DNA of 16,541 nt, taken from the NCBI GenBank assembly GCA_934190685.1, contig CAKPTK010000044.1:1-16541 (forward strand). Direction: 5' to 3'. The stretch is from an uncultured Prevotella sp. (GTDB taxonomy: Bacteria > Bacteroidota > Bacteroidia > Bacteroidales > Bacteroidaceae). The notes below the pieces were generated by a model. The model did not search any database. It was not told the DNA's origin and was given only the letters and a program-made list of their open reading frames with translations. Of the stretch, positions 1 through 7,979 are shown one piece after another. Every line of letters starts with the position of its first letter. Within the stretch, counting starts at the first letter, position 1. The position numbers were made by a program, and so were the translations under genes.

Positions 1-1583
1 GGCGAGATGTGGCCTATCGACAGCCCCGAAGTGCCGCCGGAGAAGCGGCCGTCGGTGATGAGGGCGCACTCCTTGCCAAGATGCATACTCTTGATATAGG
101 ATGTAGGATAGAGCATCTCCTGCATACCCGGACCACCCTTAGGACCTTCGTGGGTAATCACCACGCAGTCGCCGGCTTTAATCTTGCCGCCGAGGATGCC
201 GTCGCAGGCAGCCTCCTGGGAGTCGAACACTACTGCCGGACCACAGAAATGCCACAAGCTGGCGTCCACACCCGCTGTCTTCACCACACAACCGTCCTGG
301 GCGATATTGCCGAAGAGCACGGCGAGTCCGCCATCCTTTGTATAGGCATGGTCGAGACTGCGGATACAACCGTTCTCACGGTCGGTGTCAAGGCTCTCCC
401 ACTGGGCGTCTTGAGAGCCCATCTGGGTGGAGAACTTACGGCCTGGAGCACTGTGATAGATGCGGTCAGCCTCGGGGTCGATGCTGTCGCCCGTGATGTC
501 ATATTTCTTCATGGCGTCTGCTAAAGTCATGCCGTCGACACGCTTTGCCTCGCCGTGGATAAGTCCGCCACGGTTAAGTTCGTTCAGAATGCCGAGAATA
601 CCACCGGCACGGTTGCATTCCTGTACACTGTATTTCTGGGTGTTGGGCGACAATTTGCAAAGGCAAGGCACCTTGCGGCTCAACTGGTCTATATCCGACA
701 TCTTGAAGTCGGTCTCCGCCTCCTGTGCCACAGCTAGCAGATGGAGCACGGTGTTGGTACTGCCGCCCATGGCGATGTCGAGCGTCATGGCGTTGAGGAA
801 AGCGTTGCGGGTGGCAATGTTGCGTGGCAGCACGCTCTCGTCGCCCTCCTCATAATATTTAAGGGCGTTCTTCACGATGAGGTGAGCAGCGTCCTTGAAG
901 AGTTTGATACGGTTTTTATGGGTGGCGAGGATAGTGCCATTGCCTGGCAGGGCAAGACCGATGGCCTCGGTCAGGGAGTTCATGGAGTTGGCTGTGAACA
1001 TACCCGAACAGCAACCACAACCCGGACAGGCACAACTTTCTATCTTCTGCAAATCCTCGTCGCTCACCGTCTTGTCGCCACCGTTAATCATAGCAGTAAT
1101 CAAGTCGGCATTCTCGCCTTTCCAGCGTCCAGCCTCCATCGGACCGCCGCTACAGAACACTGTCGGGATGTTCAGTCGCATGGAAGCCATGAGCATTCCC
1201 GGTGTAATCTTGTCGCAGTTGGAAATGCAGATCATGGCATCAGCCTTGTGGGCATTGACCATATATTCCACCGAGTCGGCGATGATGTCGCGTGAGGGGA
1301 GAGAATAGAGCATACCGTCGTGTCCCATGGCAATACCGTCGTCAATGGCGATGGTGTTGAACTCTGCCGCATAGCAACCCATGCTCTCAATCTCTTTCTT
1401 CACAATCTGGCCGATTTCGTGAAGATGGGTGTGTCCGGGGACAAACTGAGTGAAAGAGTTGACAATTGCTATGATGGGTTTACCGAATTGCTCGTGTTTC
1501 ATGCCGGCTGCCACCCAAAGGGCTCTGGCACCAGCCATTTTTCTTCCTTCCGTGCAAACTGCACTTCTCAACTGATGTTTCAT
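1..1583 (-). CDS. ilvD: Dihydroxy-acid dehydratase, C-terminus cut by window edge
   Basis: Converts 2,3-dihydroxy-isovalerate or 2,3-dihydroxy-3-methylvalerate to the 2-keto acids in valine/isoleucine synthesis; cytoplasmic Fe-S enzyme. I translated it from the minus strand: start ATG at 1583-1581 (begins [20 protein letters not shown]), 527 whole codons, no stop before the edge. Both family signatures are present and in one frame: CDKITPG at about residues 123-129 and [10 protein letters not shown] with DGRFSGG at 511-517. A cysteine cluster [11 protein letters not shown] lies at about 184-194. The [14 protein letters not shown] segment resembles the E. coli type, so an oxygen-sensitive [4Fe-4S] cluster is likely (inference). 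The family is usually about 600 residues, so some 70 are missing off the left edge. A promoter lies 30 nt upstream; other ilv genes may follow outside the window. Confidence 0.97.
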   Translation of the reverse strand, partial: MKHQLRSAVCTEGRKMAGARALWVAAGMKHEQFGKPIIAIVNSFTQFVPGHTHLHEIGQIVKKEIESMGCYAAEFNTIAIDDGIAMGHDGMLYSLPSRDIIADSVEYMVNAHKADAMICISNCDKITPGMLMASMRLNIPTVFCSGGPMEAGRWKGENADLITAMINGGDKTVSDEDLQKIESCACPGCGCCSGMFTANSMNSLTEAIGLALPGNGTILATHKNRIKLFKDAAHLIVKNALKYYEEGDESVLPRNIATRNAFLNAMTLDIAMGGSTNTVLHLLAVAQEAETDFKMSDIDQLSRKVPCLCKLSPNTQKYSVQECNRAGGILGILNELNRGGLIHGEAKRVDGMTLADAMKKYDITGDSIDPEADRIYHSAPGRKFSTQMGSQDAQWESLDTDRENGCIRSLDHAYTKDGGLAVLFGNIAQDGCVVKTAGVDASLWHFCGPAVVFDSQEAACDGILGGKIKAGDCVVITHEGPKGGPGMQEMLYPTSYIKSMHLGKECALITDGRFSGGTSGLSIGHIS

Positions 1584-1613
1584 ATTTACCTTTCGTTTTT
1601 AACAATATAGATG

Positions 1614-1644
1614 CAAAGATAGCTTGTTTTTCTCTAACAACCAA
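1614..1644 (-). promoter_or_regulatory. Bacteroidetes-type promoter of ilvD
   Basis: On the minus strand the -7 box TATCTTTG (plus-strand CAAAGATA, 1614-1621) matches TAnnTTTG exactly. Nineteen nt upstream is TTGG (1641-1644), three of four matches to the TTTG -33 element. The predicted transcript starts near 1607, leaving a leader of about 25 nt, too short for a classical attenuator. Confidence 0.65.
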
Positions 1645-1795
1645 CAAAAAAGATAAATTATTTGTCTTTGTATACGAAAACGACACAAAAACGACAATAT
1701 TTTGTTTTAATATGAAAGAAGTCTGCCTATTTTCGGTTTGACAGAAGAACAGAATAAGCGTATAAGGCAGATGCCCTCTCCTTTGGATAAGAAAC
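1622..1795. other. AT-rich intergenic region upstream of ilvD, no gene seen
   Basis: No credible gene. It contains a tandem pair of AAAACGACA (1677-1685 and 1688-1696; 11-nt period, about one helical turn) just upstream of the ilvD promoter, and a 7-bp inverted repeat (TCTGCCT 1722-1728, AGGCAGA 1765-1771). Either could be a regulator site; neither matches an operator I know. Confidence 0.4.
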
Positions 1796-1828
1796 AAAAA
1801 GTCCTCCCACACGAATGTGGAAGGACTT
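1796..1828 (-). terminator. Rho-independent terminator of the ompA-type gene, UUCG loop
   Basis: The minus-strand transcript forms a 13-bp stem (1799-1811 with 1816-1828; one G-U wobble on this strand) closed by a UUCG tetraloop, followed by a U tract (1796-1800). It begins about 40 nt after the stop codon of the ompA-type gene and separates it from ilvD. On the plus strand the wobble becomes a C-A mismatch, so it fits the leftward transcript better. Confidence 0.92.
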
Positions 1829-1868
1829 CAAAAGTTTTATTTTAATTCAATTCGAATTCGGAAAAGAA

Positions 1869-3023
1869 TTAGTCTTTAGTGCTGTCGTTGAATGTAGCAA
1901 CACGGTTGAACTCTACCTGCTCGAAGAGCTTGTCTGTAGCGCCCATACCCTTTGTTGTAAGACGGTTGGCAGCAATCTTATACTTCTTAACGAGGATGTT
2001 CTTCACAGCCTCTGCACGAGCCTCAGAAAGCTTCTGATTGAGTTCAGCGTTACCCTCTGGAGAAGCGTAACCCTTGATTTCAACGTTAGCGTCCTTGTGG
2101 TTCTTCATATACTGAGCGATAAGCTCAATACTTGCCACCTGTGCAGGATCAACAGTAGACTTGCCCTGACGGAAAATCACTGTAGGCTGGAGGTTGGTAG
2201 CTGTAGCGGCCTTAGCTACAGGCTTTGGAGCGTTCTGGCAGTCAGAGAGAGCCTTCTGGAGGTCTGCAATCTGCTTGTCCTTAGCTGCGAGCTGGGCATC
2301 CTTGTCGTTTACAGTGCCACGGAGGTTGTTGATCTGAGAGTTCAAACCGTCGATTTCAGCCTGGTCGCGGAGCTGTGCGATAGTGAAGTTGTGAGAACCG
2401 TTAGAGTTCTTGAACTTGTAAACCAAACCTGCGTTGAGCTGGAATGCAGAGCGGTTGATGTTGTATTTGATGTTGCTTGCATCGTTCTTACCTGTGAGCG
2501 CCCAGTTCATAGAAGGCTCAACATAGAACTGCCACTGCTTCTTGCCACCGAAGTTGAAAGCGAAGTCAAGACCTGCCTTAGAGGTGAGGTCATTGCGGTT
2601 GCCGTCAACGCCAGATACAGTGTTCTTGCCGAAGACGTGACCCCAGCCGAGACCATAAACTGCAGAAACCTCAAAGTTGCGAGGCTCGCCCTTGTAGCCA
2701 CCAAACCAATTGCTGAAGTTAACTGTTCCGAGCAAAGAAGTGTTCAGATAGCGAACAACTGTACCAGTTGACTGGTAAGGTTTGTTTGAGAAATAAGCGT
2801 TGCTCTCTACTGCGAGACCGAATACTGGAGTGAAGTAGCGGCCGATGCGGAGACCAGCGTTAGGATTGAGGTCGCTCAACCAAGAGTGTCCTGTTGTCTT
2901 TGTTGCAACACCACCATTGATACCAATGTAGAAGTTGTCGAAAGTCTTGCTTTCTGTAACGGTCTGAGCCGATACTGAAACTGCCATCGCTGCGGCAGCC
3001 ATTGCTAATGCTAACTTTTTCAT
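1869..3023 (-). CDS. OmpA-family outer membrane protein (beta-barrel plus OmpA-like domain)
   Basis: A 384-residue structural outer membrane protein expected to tether the outer membrane to peptidoglycan. Order of parts: Sec signal peptide at residues 1-19 (MKKLALAMAAAAMAVSVSAQ, cleavage before Q20); a barrel region at about 28-205 with alternating aromatic and Gly strands such as FYIGINGG and WQFYVEPSMNW; a coiled coil at about 212-262 (INNLRGTVNDKDAQLAAKDK); an Ala/Pro linker; and an OmpA-like C-terminal domain at about 280-375 with the ELNQKLSEARAEAVKNIL helix and FNRV near the end. The Asp that binds diaminopimelate in E. coli OmpA (GYTD) appears as Ser321 in GYASPEG, while the Arg of the helix (R336) is kept. 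It stands alone between its own promoter and terminator, consistent with strong independent expression. Family sure; exact orthologue not assigned. Confidence 0.95.
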   Translation of the reverse strand: MKKLALAMAAAAMAVSVSAQTVTESKTFDNFYIGINGGVATKTTGHSWLSDLNPNAGLRIGRYFTPVFGLAVESNAYFSNKPYQSTGTVVRYLNTSLLGTVNFSNWFGGYKGEPRNFEVSAVYGLGWGHVFGKNTVSGVDGNRNDLTSKAGLDFAFNFGGKKQWQFYVEPSMNWALTGKNDASNIKYNINRSAFQLNAGLVYKFKNSNGSHNFTIAQLRDQAEIDGLNSQINNLRGTVNDKDAQLAAKDKQIADLQKALSDCQNAPKPVAKAATATNLQPTVIFRQGKSTVDPAQVASIELIAQYMKNHKDANVEIKGYASPEGNAELNQKLSEARAEAVKNILVKKYKIAANRLTTKGMGATDKLFEQVEFNRVATFNDSTKD

Positions 3024-3065
3024 TTCTCTCTAATGTAAAATTAAGTTGTTTTCTAAAATTGCGTG

Positions 3066-3096
3066 CAAAGTAACACTATTTTTCTGACATGACAAA
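3066..3096 (-). promoter_or_regulatory. Bacteroidetes-type promoter of the ompA-type gene
   Basis: Minus-strand -7 box TTACTTTG (plus CAAAGTAA, 3066-3073; one mismatch to TAnnTTTG) and a perfect TTTG -33 box (plus CAAA, 3093-3096), separated by 19 nt. The leader of about 35 nt is AT-rich without a clear Shine-Dalgarno sequence, as is common for highly expressed genes in this phylum. Confidence 0.75.
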
Positions 3097-3117
3097 ATAT
3101 TTCATGAAGAAATGAAC

Positions 3118-3152
3118 AAAAAGGAGGAAAAACTTGACATTTTTCCTCCTTT
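3118..3152 (-). terminator. Terminator of the four-gene GH51 operon
   Basis: A 12-bp perfect stem (3121-3132 with 3140-3151, AAGGAGGAAAAA paired with its complement) with a 7-nt loop. The leftward transcript ends in a run of five U (3118-3122). It lies about 32 nt past the arabinofuranosidase stop codon and just upstream of the ompA-type promoter. A T-rich flank on the other side may let it work in both directions. Confidence 0.9.
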
Positions 3153-3183
3153 TATCTAAATATCCTCTGTATGAGCGGATTTG

Positions 3184-5673
3184 TTACAGTTCTATCACCC
3201 TTATAGAATAAGGTGGAAGGGTCAAGTTCTGTCCCAAACGCTCCACTTTGTCGGCTATTTTTGCTTTCAAGTCATCGGGATTACCTTCAAAACCTTTGAC
3301 ATTCAAGGTGGCGGGCAGTGTGACGCCATGCACATCGATTGTAAGGGAAATTGGCATGACATTGACTATTTTCAGCCAGGTTTTGCCGGTTTTGGAATCC
3401 TTCACCACGCTTGTCGCCACGCGTTCTTTCACAAGACTGTCCGCCGTCAGCTGACTTTGCATATAGGTGTCGCCGCCACAGACGGAGAAGAGACGCTGGG
3501 TCTCATAGCTGGCTGTCGGACGCACATCGGTGTTGCTGAAATAGATAAGGTTTGGGTTCCAGTTCTGGTGTTTGTCCTTGGCGAGAAGCGGAGCATAGCT
3601 GGCCATCGTCACCACGTCGGCGTTGCGCTCCAAGTTACAGAGGTGAAGCGCCTCCACAAGGGCGTTGCCCACCTTGCGCCCCTTCGACGCCCACTCGCCC
3701 AGATATACCTTGGCACCCTTGCGATCGTAGTGGTCGTAGTAATGCTGGTTGTTGAGGAACCATCCGGGGTTCTCATAGTAGTGCTCGTCCACCATGTCTA
3801 TCAACTGGCGATGGCGGTTGGCATAGTCCCATCCCTCAATATAGTCTGACGAGGGGGCATGGAAGGGTCCCACCGTTCCACAGACGATTATGTCGGGATA
3901 GCGTTCTTTCACAACCTTGGCGATCATCTCGAAACGCTCCTCAAAGACGGTGGAGATGAGGTCCTCGTTGCCTATGCCTATATATTTAAGGTGGAAAGGT
4001 GCGGGATGGCCTGCCTCGGCGCGCTTCTTCGCCCATGCGCTGGTGGCGGAATCACCGTTCGCCCACTCAATCAGGTTGAGGAACTCTTGGCAGTAGGCGG
4101 GCATCTGTTCCATAGGAATGCCGCCTTGTTGACCGGCATAACCATCGGCATTGGGACGGGAATTCTGACAGGGAACACCTGCCGAAAGCACGGGCAGAGG
4201 CTCGGCGCCGATATCCTCGCAGAACTGGAAATACTCATAGAATCCCAGTCCGCGTGTCTGATGATAATTCCAAATATTGCGTGCCGGCTTGCGGTCTTGC
4301 AGAGGACCGATGGTCTCCTGCCAATGATAGATGTTGTCGATGCCTTGTCCGTGGCTCATGCAACCTCCGGGGAAGCGCACGAACTTGGGATGGAGGTCGG
4401 CGATGGCTTGTGCCAGGTCGGCACGGAGGCCGTTCTTGTGTCCGTGGAAAGTGTTTTCCGGGAAGAGACTGACCATGTCGATGGCAGCCTCGGTGTTCTT
4501 CACACCCACAATGCGCAGCCGGCAGGAGCGCCAGGCGTCCACAGGCTTGGTCTCGAGCGTAGCCTCGTAGCGTACCCATCCGTCGCCCTTGGCGTCGATT
4601 TTGGTCTGCGCCACCACGTTTCCTTCCTTGTCGGTCAGAGCCACAAGGAAGCGTTTCTTCTTGCCGTCTGCCACACGGGCATAGACTGAGAAGAGATATT
4701 TTCCGCCCTTGTCGGCGATGCCGTCCCATCCCTCGTTGACGAGGGTGTCCGCCGCCACCACGGCATAATGGGGATTGTTGGCGCTCAGCGGACGGTCGGC
4801 CTGGATGCGCAGGGGGCGGTTGCCAGTCCATGCGGTAGTGGAAGTCCATCCTCTGCGGTCGGCGGCGGTGTACTCAAAGTCGCGGTTTTGCACCAGTTCG
4901 GCATAGAGTCCGCCATCGGCGGCATAACTGATGTCCTCGAAGAACACGCCCATCAACTTGTCGCTGATAGGCTTTGTCTCTGTGGGATGAACGGAGAGGG
5001 TGGCACGGGCGGCAGTGCGTCCGGCAAACAATTGCTTGTCTTGGCTCCATCCTATCTGCTCTTTAGCAGCGTCTGCCTGAGCTTTCTGATAGAAGGCCCG
5101 TAGGCTGCTGAGCTGTCCGTCGGTGACGCTGAACACCTGTCCGGGGTAGCGTTTGCCTCCCACTTCCATGGTGTCGACAATCCATGCCGCATCCTCAATC
5201 TGGCTCGACGTATCCTTGGAGAAGTGGCGGAAATCCGCCGATGCACTCACATAGCGTGGGCCCTGCTCCGAGCGATAGTAGATATCAAACTTGCCGTCGT
5301 CGTTGGCAAACACCACGGGACTGAGACAAGTGCGGGTAGTCATGCGCGGATAGTCCTGCGGCCGCCATGTGATGAGGTCGCGGCTATAGGCGGCAGCGAA
5401 ACAAGGAGCCTTGTCATTGACCTGCCACACGGCACGCCAGGTGCCGTCCTTTCCGCGAGCCACCGAGGGGGCATACATTTTCTTGTCAGAGCCCCAAGGC
5501 CCATAGTCGGAGGCACAGAGCTGCCCGATTTCCTGCCATTTGCCCTCATTGTCCATGAAGGCGGCATGAAGACCGTTTTTCTCTCCGGGCGAATAGATAA
5601 ATATCAATTTGTTTTCTGCCACGACATGGGTCGCGGCGACAAGCATCAGACCTGCCAAGACCGTTTTTCTCAT
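3184..5673 (-). CDS. Secreted GH51 alpha-L-arabinofuranosidase
   Basis: Retaining glycosidase removing terminal alpha-L-arabinofuranosyl groups from plant arabinan or arabinoxylan. It is 829 residues with a signal peptide at 1-19 (cut after THVVA). Residues about 21-225 resemble part of a GH43/GH32-like beta-propeller (KMYAPSVARGKDGTW, YSRDLITW). The GH51 part begins at about 226, with FFEDISYAADGGLYAELVQN at 244-263, a CBM4/9-like beta region at about 265-405, and the (beta/alpha)8 barrel from about 410 with RFPGG (433-437). Acid/base is Glu570 in YIGIGNED, nucleophile Glu660 in VYLGEWAS, and DEHYY is at 629-633. A C-terminal beta domain ends in SIRVIEL. It is last in a four-gene unit, 9 nt after the epimerase-like gene, with AAAGGA just before ATG. 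Location (periplasm or surface) is inferred; no lipobox seen. Substrate not determined. Confidence 0.93.
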   Translation of the reverse strand: MRKTVLAGLMLVAATHVVAENKLIFIYSPGEKNGLHAAFMDNEGKWQEIGQLCASDYGPWGSDKKMYAPSVARGKDGTWRAVWQVNDKAPCFAAAYSRDLITWRPQDYPRMTTRTCLSPVVFANDDGKFDIYYRSEQGPRYVSASADFRHFSKDTSSQIEDAAWIVDTMEVGGKRYPGQVFSVTDGQLSSLRAFYQKAQADAAKEQIGWSQDKQLFAGRTAARATLSVHPTETKPISDKLMGVFFEDISYAADGGLYAELVQNRDFEYTAADRRGWTSTTAWTGNRPLRIQADRPLSANNPHYAVVAADTLVNEGWDGIADKGGKYLFSVYARVADGKKKRFLVALTDKEGNVVAQTKIDAKGDGWVRYEATLETKPVDAWRSCRLRIVGVKNTEAAIDMVSLFPENTFHGHKNGLRADLAQAIADLHPKFVRFPGGCMSHGQGIDNIYHWQETIGPLQDRKPARNIWNYHQTRGLGFYEYFQFCEDIGAEPLPVLSAGVPCQNSRPNADGYAGQQGGIPMEQMPAYCQEFLNLIEWANGDSATSAWAKKRAEAGHPAPFHLKYIGIGNEDLISTVFEERFEMIAKVVKERYPDIIVCGTVGPFHAPSSDYIEGWDYANRHRQLIDMVDEHYYENPGWFLNNQHYYDHYDRKGAKVYLGEWASKGRKVGNALVEALHLCNLERNADVVTMASYAPLLAKDKHQNWNPNLIYFSNTDVRPTASYETQRLFSVCGGDTYMQSQLTADSLVKERVATSVVKDSKTGKTWLKIVNVMPISLTIDVHGVTLPATLNVKGFEGNPDDLKAKIADKVERLGQNLTLPPYSIRVIEL

Positions 5674-5682
5674 ATCCTTTTT

Positions 5683-6768
5683 TTATTCTTGAAGCAATAT
5701 CTGAACGATTCTCTCTGCCGAGCGGCCGTCCCACCGTTCGGGCAAGGCACCTTTCTTCCATTGTCCAGCCATCAGCCTGCCCATGGCATCGGCCAACTTT
5801 CCGGCATCCTCGCCCACCAGTTCGTTGGTACCCAACTTGACGGTTTCAAGGTGTTCGGTGTAACTGTTGAGGGTGATGCAGGGCACGCTGTTGAACGTGG
5901 CTTCTTCCGCTACGTTACCCGAGTCAGTGACCACGCCTTTGGCATGTGCCGTGAGCCAACCAAACTCCAGATAGCTTAGAGGGTTGACGATGTGGAAGTT
6001 GTGGGGCAAATTCATCTTGATAAGGGCGGCTGCCGAAGACGCGCGGAGGGGAGCCACCACAGGAATGTCGCCCACCGTCTGTGCCAGCGTCTCGACCATG
6101 CGCTGCAGATTGTCGGTATCGGCAATGAGCGCCTTTCGGTTGAGCGTGAAGACTATATAGTTGCCCTCGGTGAGATGGAGGTTGTCTGCCAACTGTGGAC
6201 GCTGCAGACGGTCGTGATTGGCGCGCAGCGTGTCCATGAGGATGTTGCCCACCATGTAGACCTTCGACAGTTCGGCCCCCTCCTTGTTGGCGATACTGTT
6301 GCTGCTCATGCCAGCGGTGAAGAGCAGGTCGGACAGACCGTCGATGACAAGACGGTTTATCTCCTTGGGCATCCGCAGGTCGAACGACCGGGTGCCCGCC
6401 ACGAGATGGGCGAGCTTGATGCCACTCTTCTTGGTGACGATGGCGGCAGCCATGGTCGAGGAGAGATCGTCGACAACGATGACCACATCGGTGGGATGAT
6501 GTTGGAGATAGCCTTCGAAGGCCGCCATCACCTTGCCCACCAGTTCGTTGAGACTTTCGCAGTCCACATCGAGGAACACGTCGGGACGGTTGATTTGCAG
6601 GTCGTCGAACAGAGTTGGCTCAAGGGTGGCGTCCTGTTCGGTTCCGGCATAGACCAATTGGTAGCTGACAGCCAGTCCTTCGCTTGCCGCGCGCTGGATG
6701 GCGTGGATGATGGGCGCCACTTTAATGAAGTTAGGGCGTGCGCCCACGACAATGCAAATATTCTTCAT
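5683..6768 (-). CDS. Divergent UDP-N-acetylglucosamine 2-epimerase homologue (WecB-like)
   Basis: A 361-residue cytoplasmic protein of the non-hydrolysing UDP-GlcNAc 2-epimerase fold (two Rossmann-like halves, GT-B-like). Recognisable landmarks: N-terminal VVGARPNFIKVAPI (7-20), VVDDLSST (98-105) where the family has GDT, AGTRSFDLRMPKEINR (124-139), GNILMDTLR, and TDSGNVAEEA (281-290) where the family has TDSGGIQEEA. Important departures: HVEAG reads HLVAG, so the catalytic Glu (E117 in E. coli WecB) is Val123; and the conserved THRxEN segment reads TLNRKAL, so its His is Asn210. Asp101 and Glu136 of the active site appear kept. The frame is clean and the fold motifs intact, so it looks like a conserved subfamily rather than a pseudogene. 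Normal UDP-GlcNAc/ManNAc epimerisation is doubtful. Eight nt separate it from the upstream MalY-like gene and 9 nt from GH51. Confidence 0.85.
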   Translation of the reverse strand: MKNICIVVGARPNFIKVAPIIHAIQRAASEGLAVSYQLVYAGTEQDATLEPTLFDDLQINRPDVFLDVDCESLNELVGKVMAAFEGYLQHHPTDVVIVVDDLSSTMAAAIVTKKSGIKLAHLVAGTRSFDLRMPKEINRLVIDGLSDLLFTAGMSSNSIANKEGAELSKVYMVGNILMDTLRANHDRLQRPQLADNLHLTEGNYIVFTLNRKALIADTDNLQRMVETLAQTVGDIPVVAPLRASSAAALIKMNLPHNFHIVNPLSYLEFGWLTAHAKGVVTDSGNVAEEATFNSVPCITLNSYTEHLETVKLGTNELVGEDAGKLADAMGRLMAGQWKKGALPERWDGRSAERIVQILLQE

Positions 6769-6776
6769 AGTCGGTT

Positions 6777-7955
6777 TTATTTTAGGGTGTTGATGGCATC
6801 ACGCAGTTGGTCGAGCGCTTGGCGGAGTGTGGCACGCTGGGTGCCCACATTGAGTCGCATGAAGCCCTCGCCTCCCCTGCCGAACATCTCACCGTCGTTG
6901 AGGGCGAGATGGGCCTTGTTGACGAAGAGGTCCACAAGATGTTCGTGGTCCAATCCGAGCCGGCGACAATCCATCCACACGAGGAACGACGCCTCTGGAC
7001 GGAGGGGTGTAATGGCGGGCAGATACTCGCGACAGTAGTCCTCGACAAAGAGGATGTTCTGCTCTATATAGGCAAGCATGCGCTTGCGCCATGCCTCGCC
7101 CAGCTTGAAAGCAGCCACGGTGGCGATAGGTGCGAGCATGTTGGGTTCATTGAACTCGTTGGCGACGAGCCACTTGAAGAAGCGCTCGCGAATTTCCTTG
7201 TTGGGGATGATTGCCCACGAACTGACAATGCCTGCCATGTTGAAGGTCTTGGTAGGTGCGCCGAAGGTGATGCTGCACTGGGCTGCCTTGTCGGACACAT
7301 GGGCAAAAGGATGGTGCTTATGACCGAAGAGCGCCATATCGCAGTGAATCTCGTCGGAGATGACGAGGATGTGGTGGTCGTAGCAGAAGTCCGCCAACCG
7401 GCGCAGGGTTTCCTCGGGCCAGATGCGTCCCCCGGGGTTGTGGGGGTTCGCCATGATGAGGAGTTTGCAGCCGTCAGCCACTTCAGCCAACTGCTCGAAG
7501 TCCATGTCATAGGTACCGTCTACCTGCATCTTCAGAGGGTTCTCCACCATCATGCGGTCGTTACCTTGGATGGCGAAACGGAAGGGATGGTAGACAGGGG
7601 GCTGGATGATGACCTTGTCGCCAGGATTGGTAAACACGTTGATGGCCATGCCGATGCCCTTGACGATGCCGGGGATGTAGATGATCCACTCACGCTCTAC
7701 CTCCCAACCGTGGTGGCTTTTGATCCAACTGGCCACGGTGTCCCAATAGTCCTTGGGGTCGAGGGTGTAGCCATAGACAGGATTGGCCATGCGCTTCTCG
7801 AGAGCGTCGACCACGAAACTTGGAGTCTCGAAGTCCATGTCAGCCACCCAGAGTGGCAATAGGTCCGGACGGCCAAAGCGTTCCTTCAGGGCGTCCCATT
7901 TGAGACAGTCGGTGCCCCGGCGTTCTATCGGTTTGTCGAAATCGTATTCTTTCAT
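6777..7955 (-). CDS. MalY/PatB-type PLP-dependent C-S lyase (cystathionine beta-lyase-like aminotransferase)
   Basis: A 392-residue fold-type I PLP enzyme of the MalY/PatB group, which cleaves cystathionine or cysteine conjugates to a thiol, pyruvate and ammonia. Visible motifs: LPLWVADMDFETP (33-45, typical of this group), PVYHPF (120-125), NPHNPGGRIW (170-179), SDEIHCDM (200-207; Asp201 pairs with the PLP ring nitrogen), PTKTFNMAG (234-242; Lys236 is the Schiff-base lysine), and GFMRLN with Arg367 for substrate carboxylate. The length is normal for the family. It is second in a four-gene unit, 24 nt after another Cys/Met PLP enzyme, which supports a role in methionine/cysteine metabolism rather than simple transamination. 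Substrate is inferred; a closely related aminotransferase activity cannot be excluded. Confidence 0.92.
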   Translation of the reverse strand: MKEYDFDKPIERRGTDCLKWDALKERFGRPDLLPLWVADMDFETPSFVVDALEKRMANPVYGYTLDPKDYWDTVASWIKSHHGWEVEREWIIYIPGIVKGIGMAINVFTNPGDKVIIQPPVYHPFRFAIQGNDRMMVENPLKMQVDGTYDMDFEQLAEVADGCKLLIMANPHNPGGRIWPEETLRRLADFCYDHHILVISDEIHCDMALFGHKHHPFAHVSDKAAQCSITFGAPTKTFNMAGIVSSWAIIPNKEIRERFFKWLVANEFNEPNMLAPIATVAAFKLGEAWRKRMLAYIEQNILFVEDYCREYLPAITPLRPEASFLVWMDCRRLGLDHEHLVDLFVNKAHLALNDGEMFGRGGEGFMRLNVGTQRATLRQALDQLRDAINTLK

Positions 7956-7979
7956 ATCGTTGTATGTTTTGTGTTGTTT

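Noticed and set aside
1480..1812. 110-codon minus-strand open frame overlapping the ilvD start
   Set aside because: Out of frame with ilvD and runs through its promoter and the upstream AT-rich spacer; no conserved features.
1815..2771. 318-codon plus-strand open frame opposite the ompA-type gene
   Set aside because: Antisense shadow rich in Leu/Val/Cys/Glu; begins inside the terminator of the real gene.
5992..7038. 348-codon plus-strand open frame across the epimerase-like and MalY-like genes
   Set aside because: Spans the boundary of two firmly supported minus-strand genes and has no recognisable domain.
6807..7862. 351-codon plus-strand open frame opposite the MalY/PatB-type gene
   Set aside because: Antisense shadow: no recognisable motifs, no promoter match, and the minus-strand protein has all PLP-family motifs.
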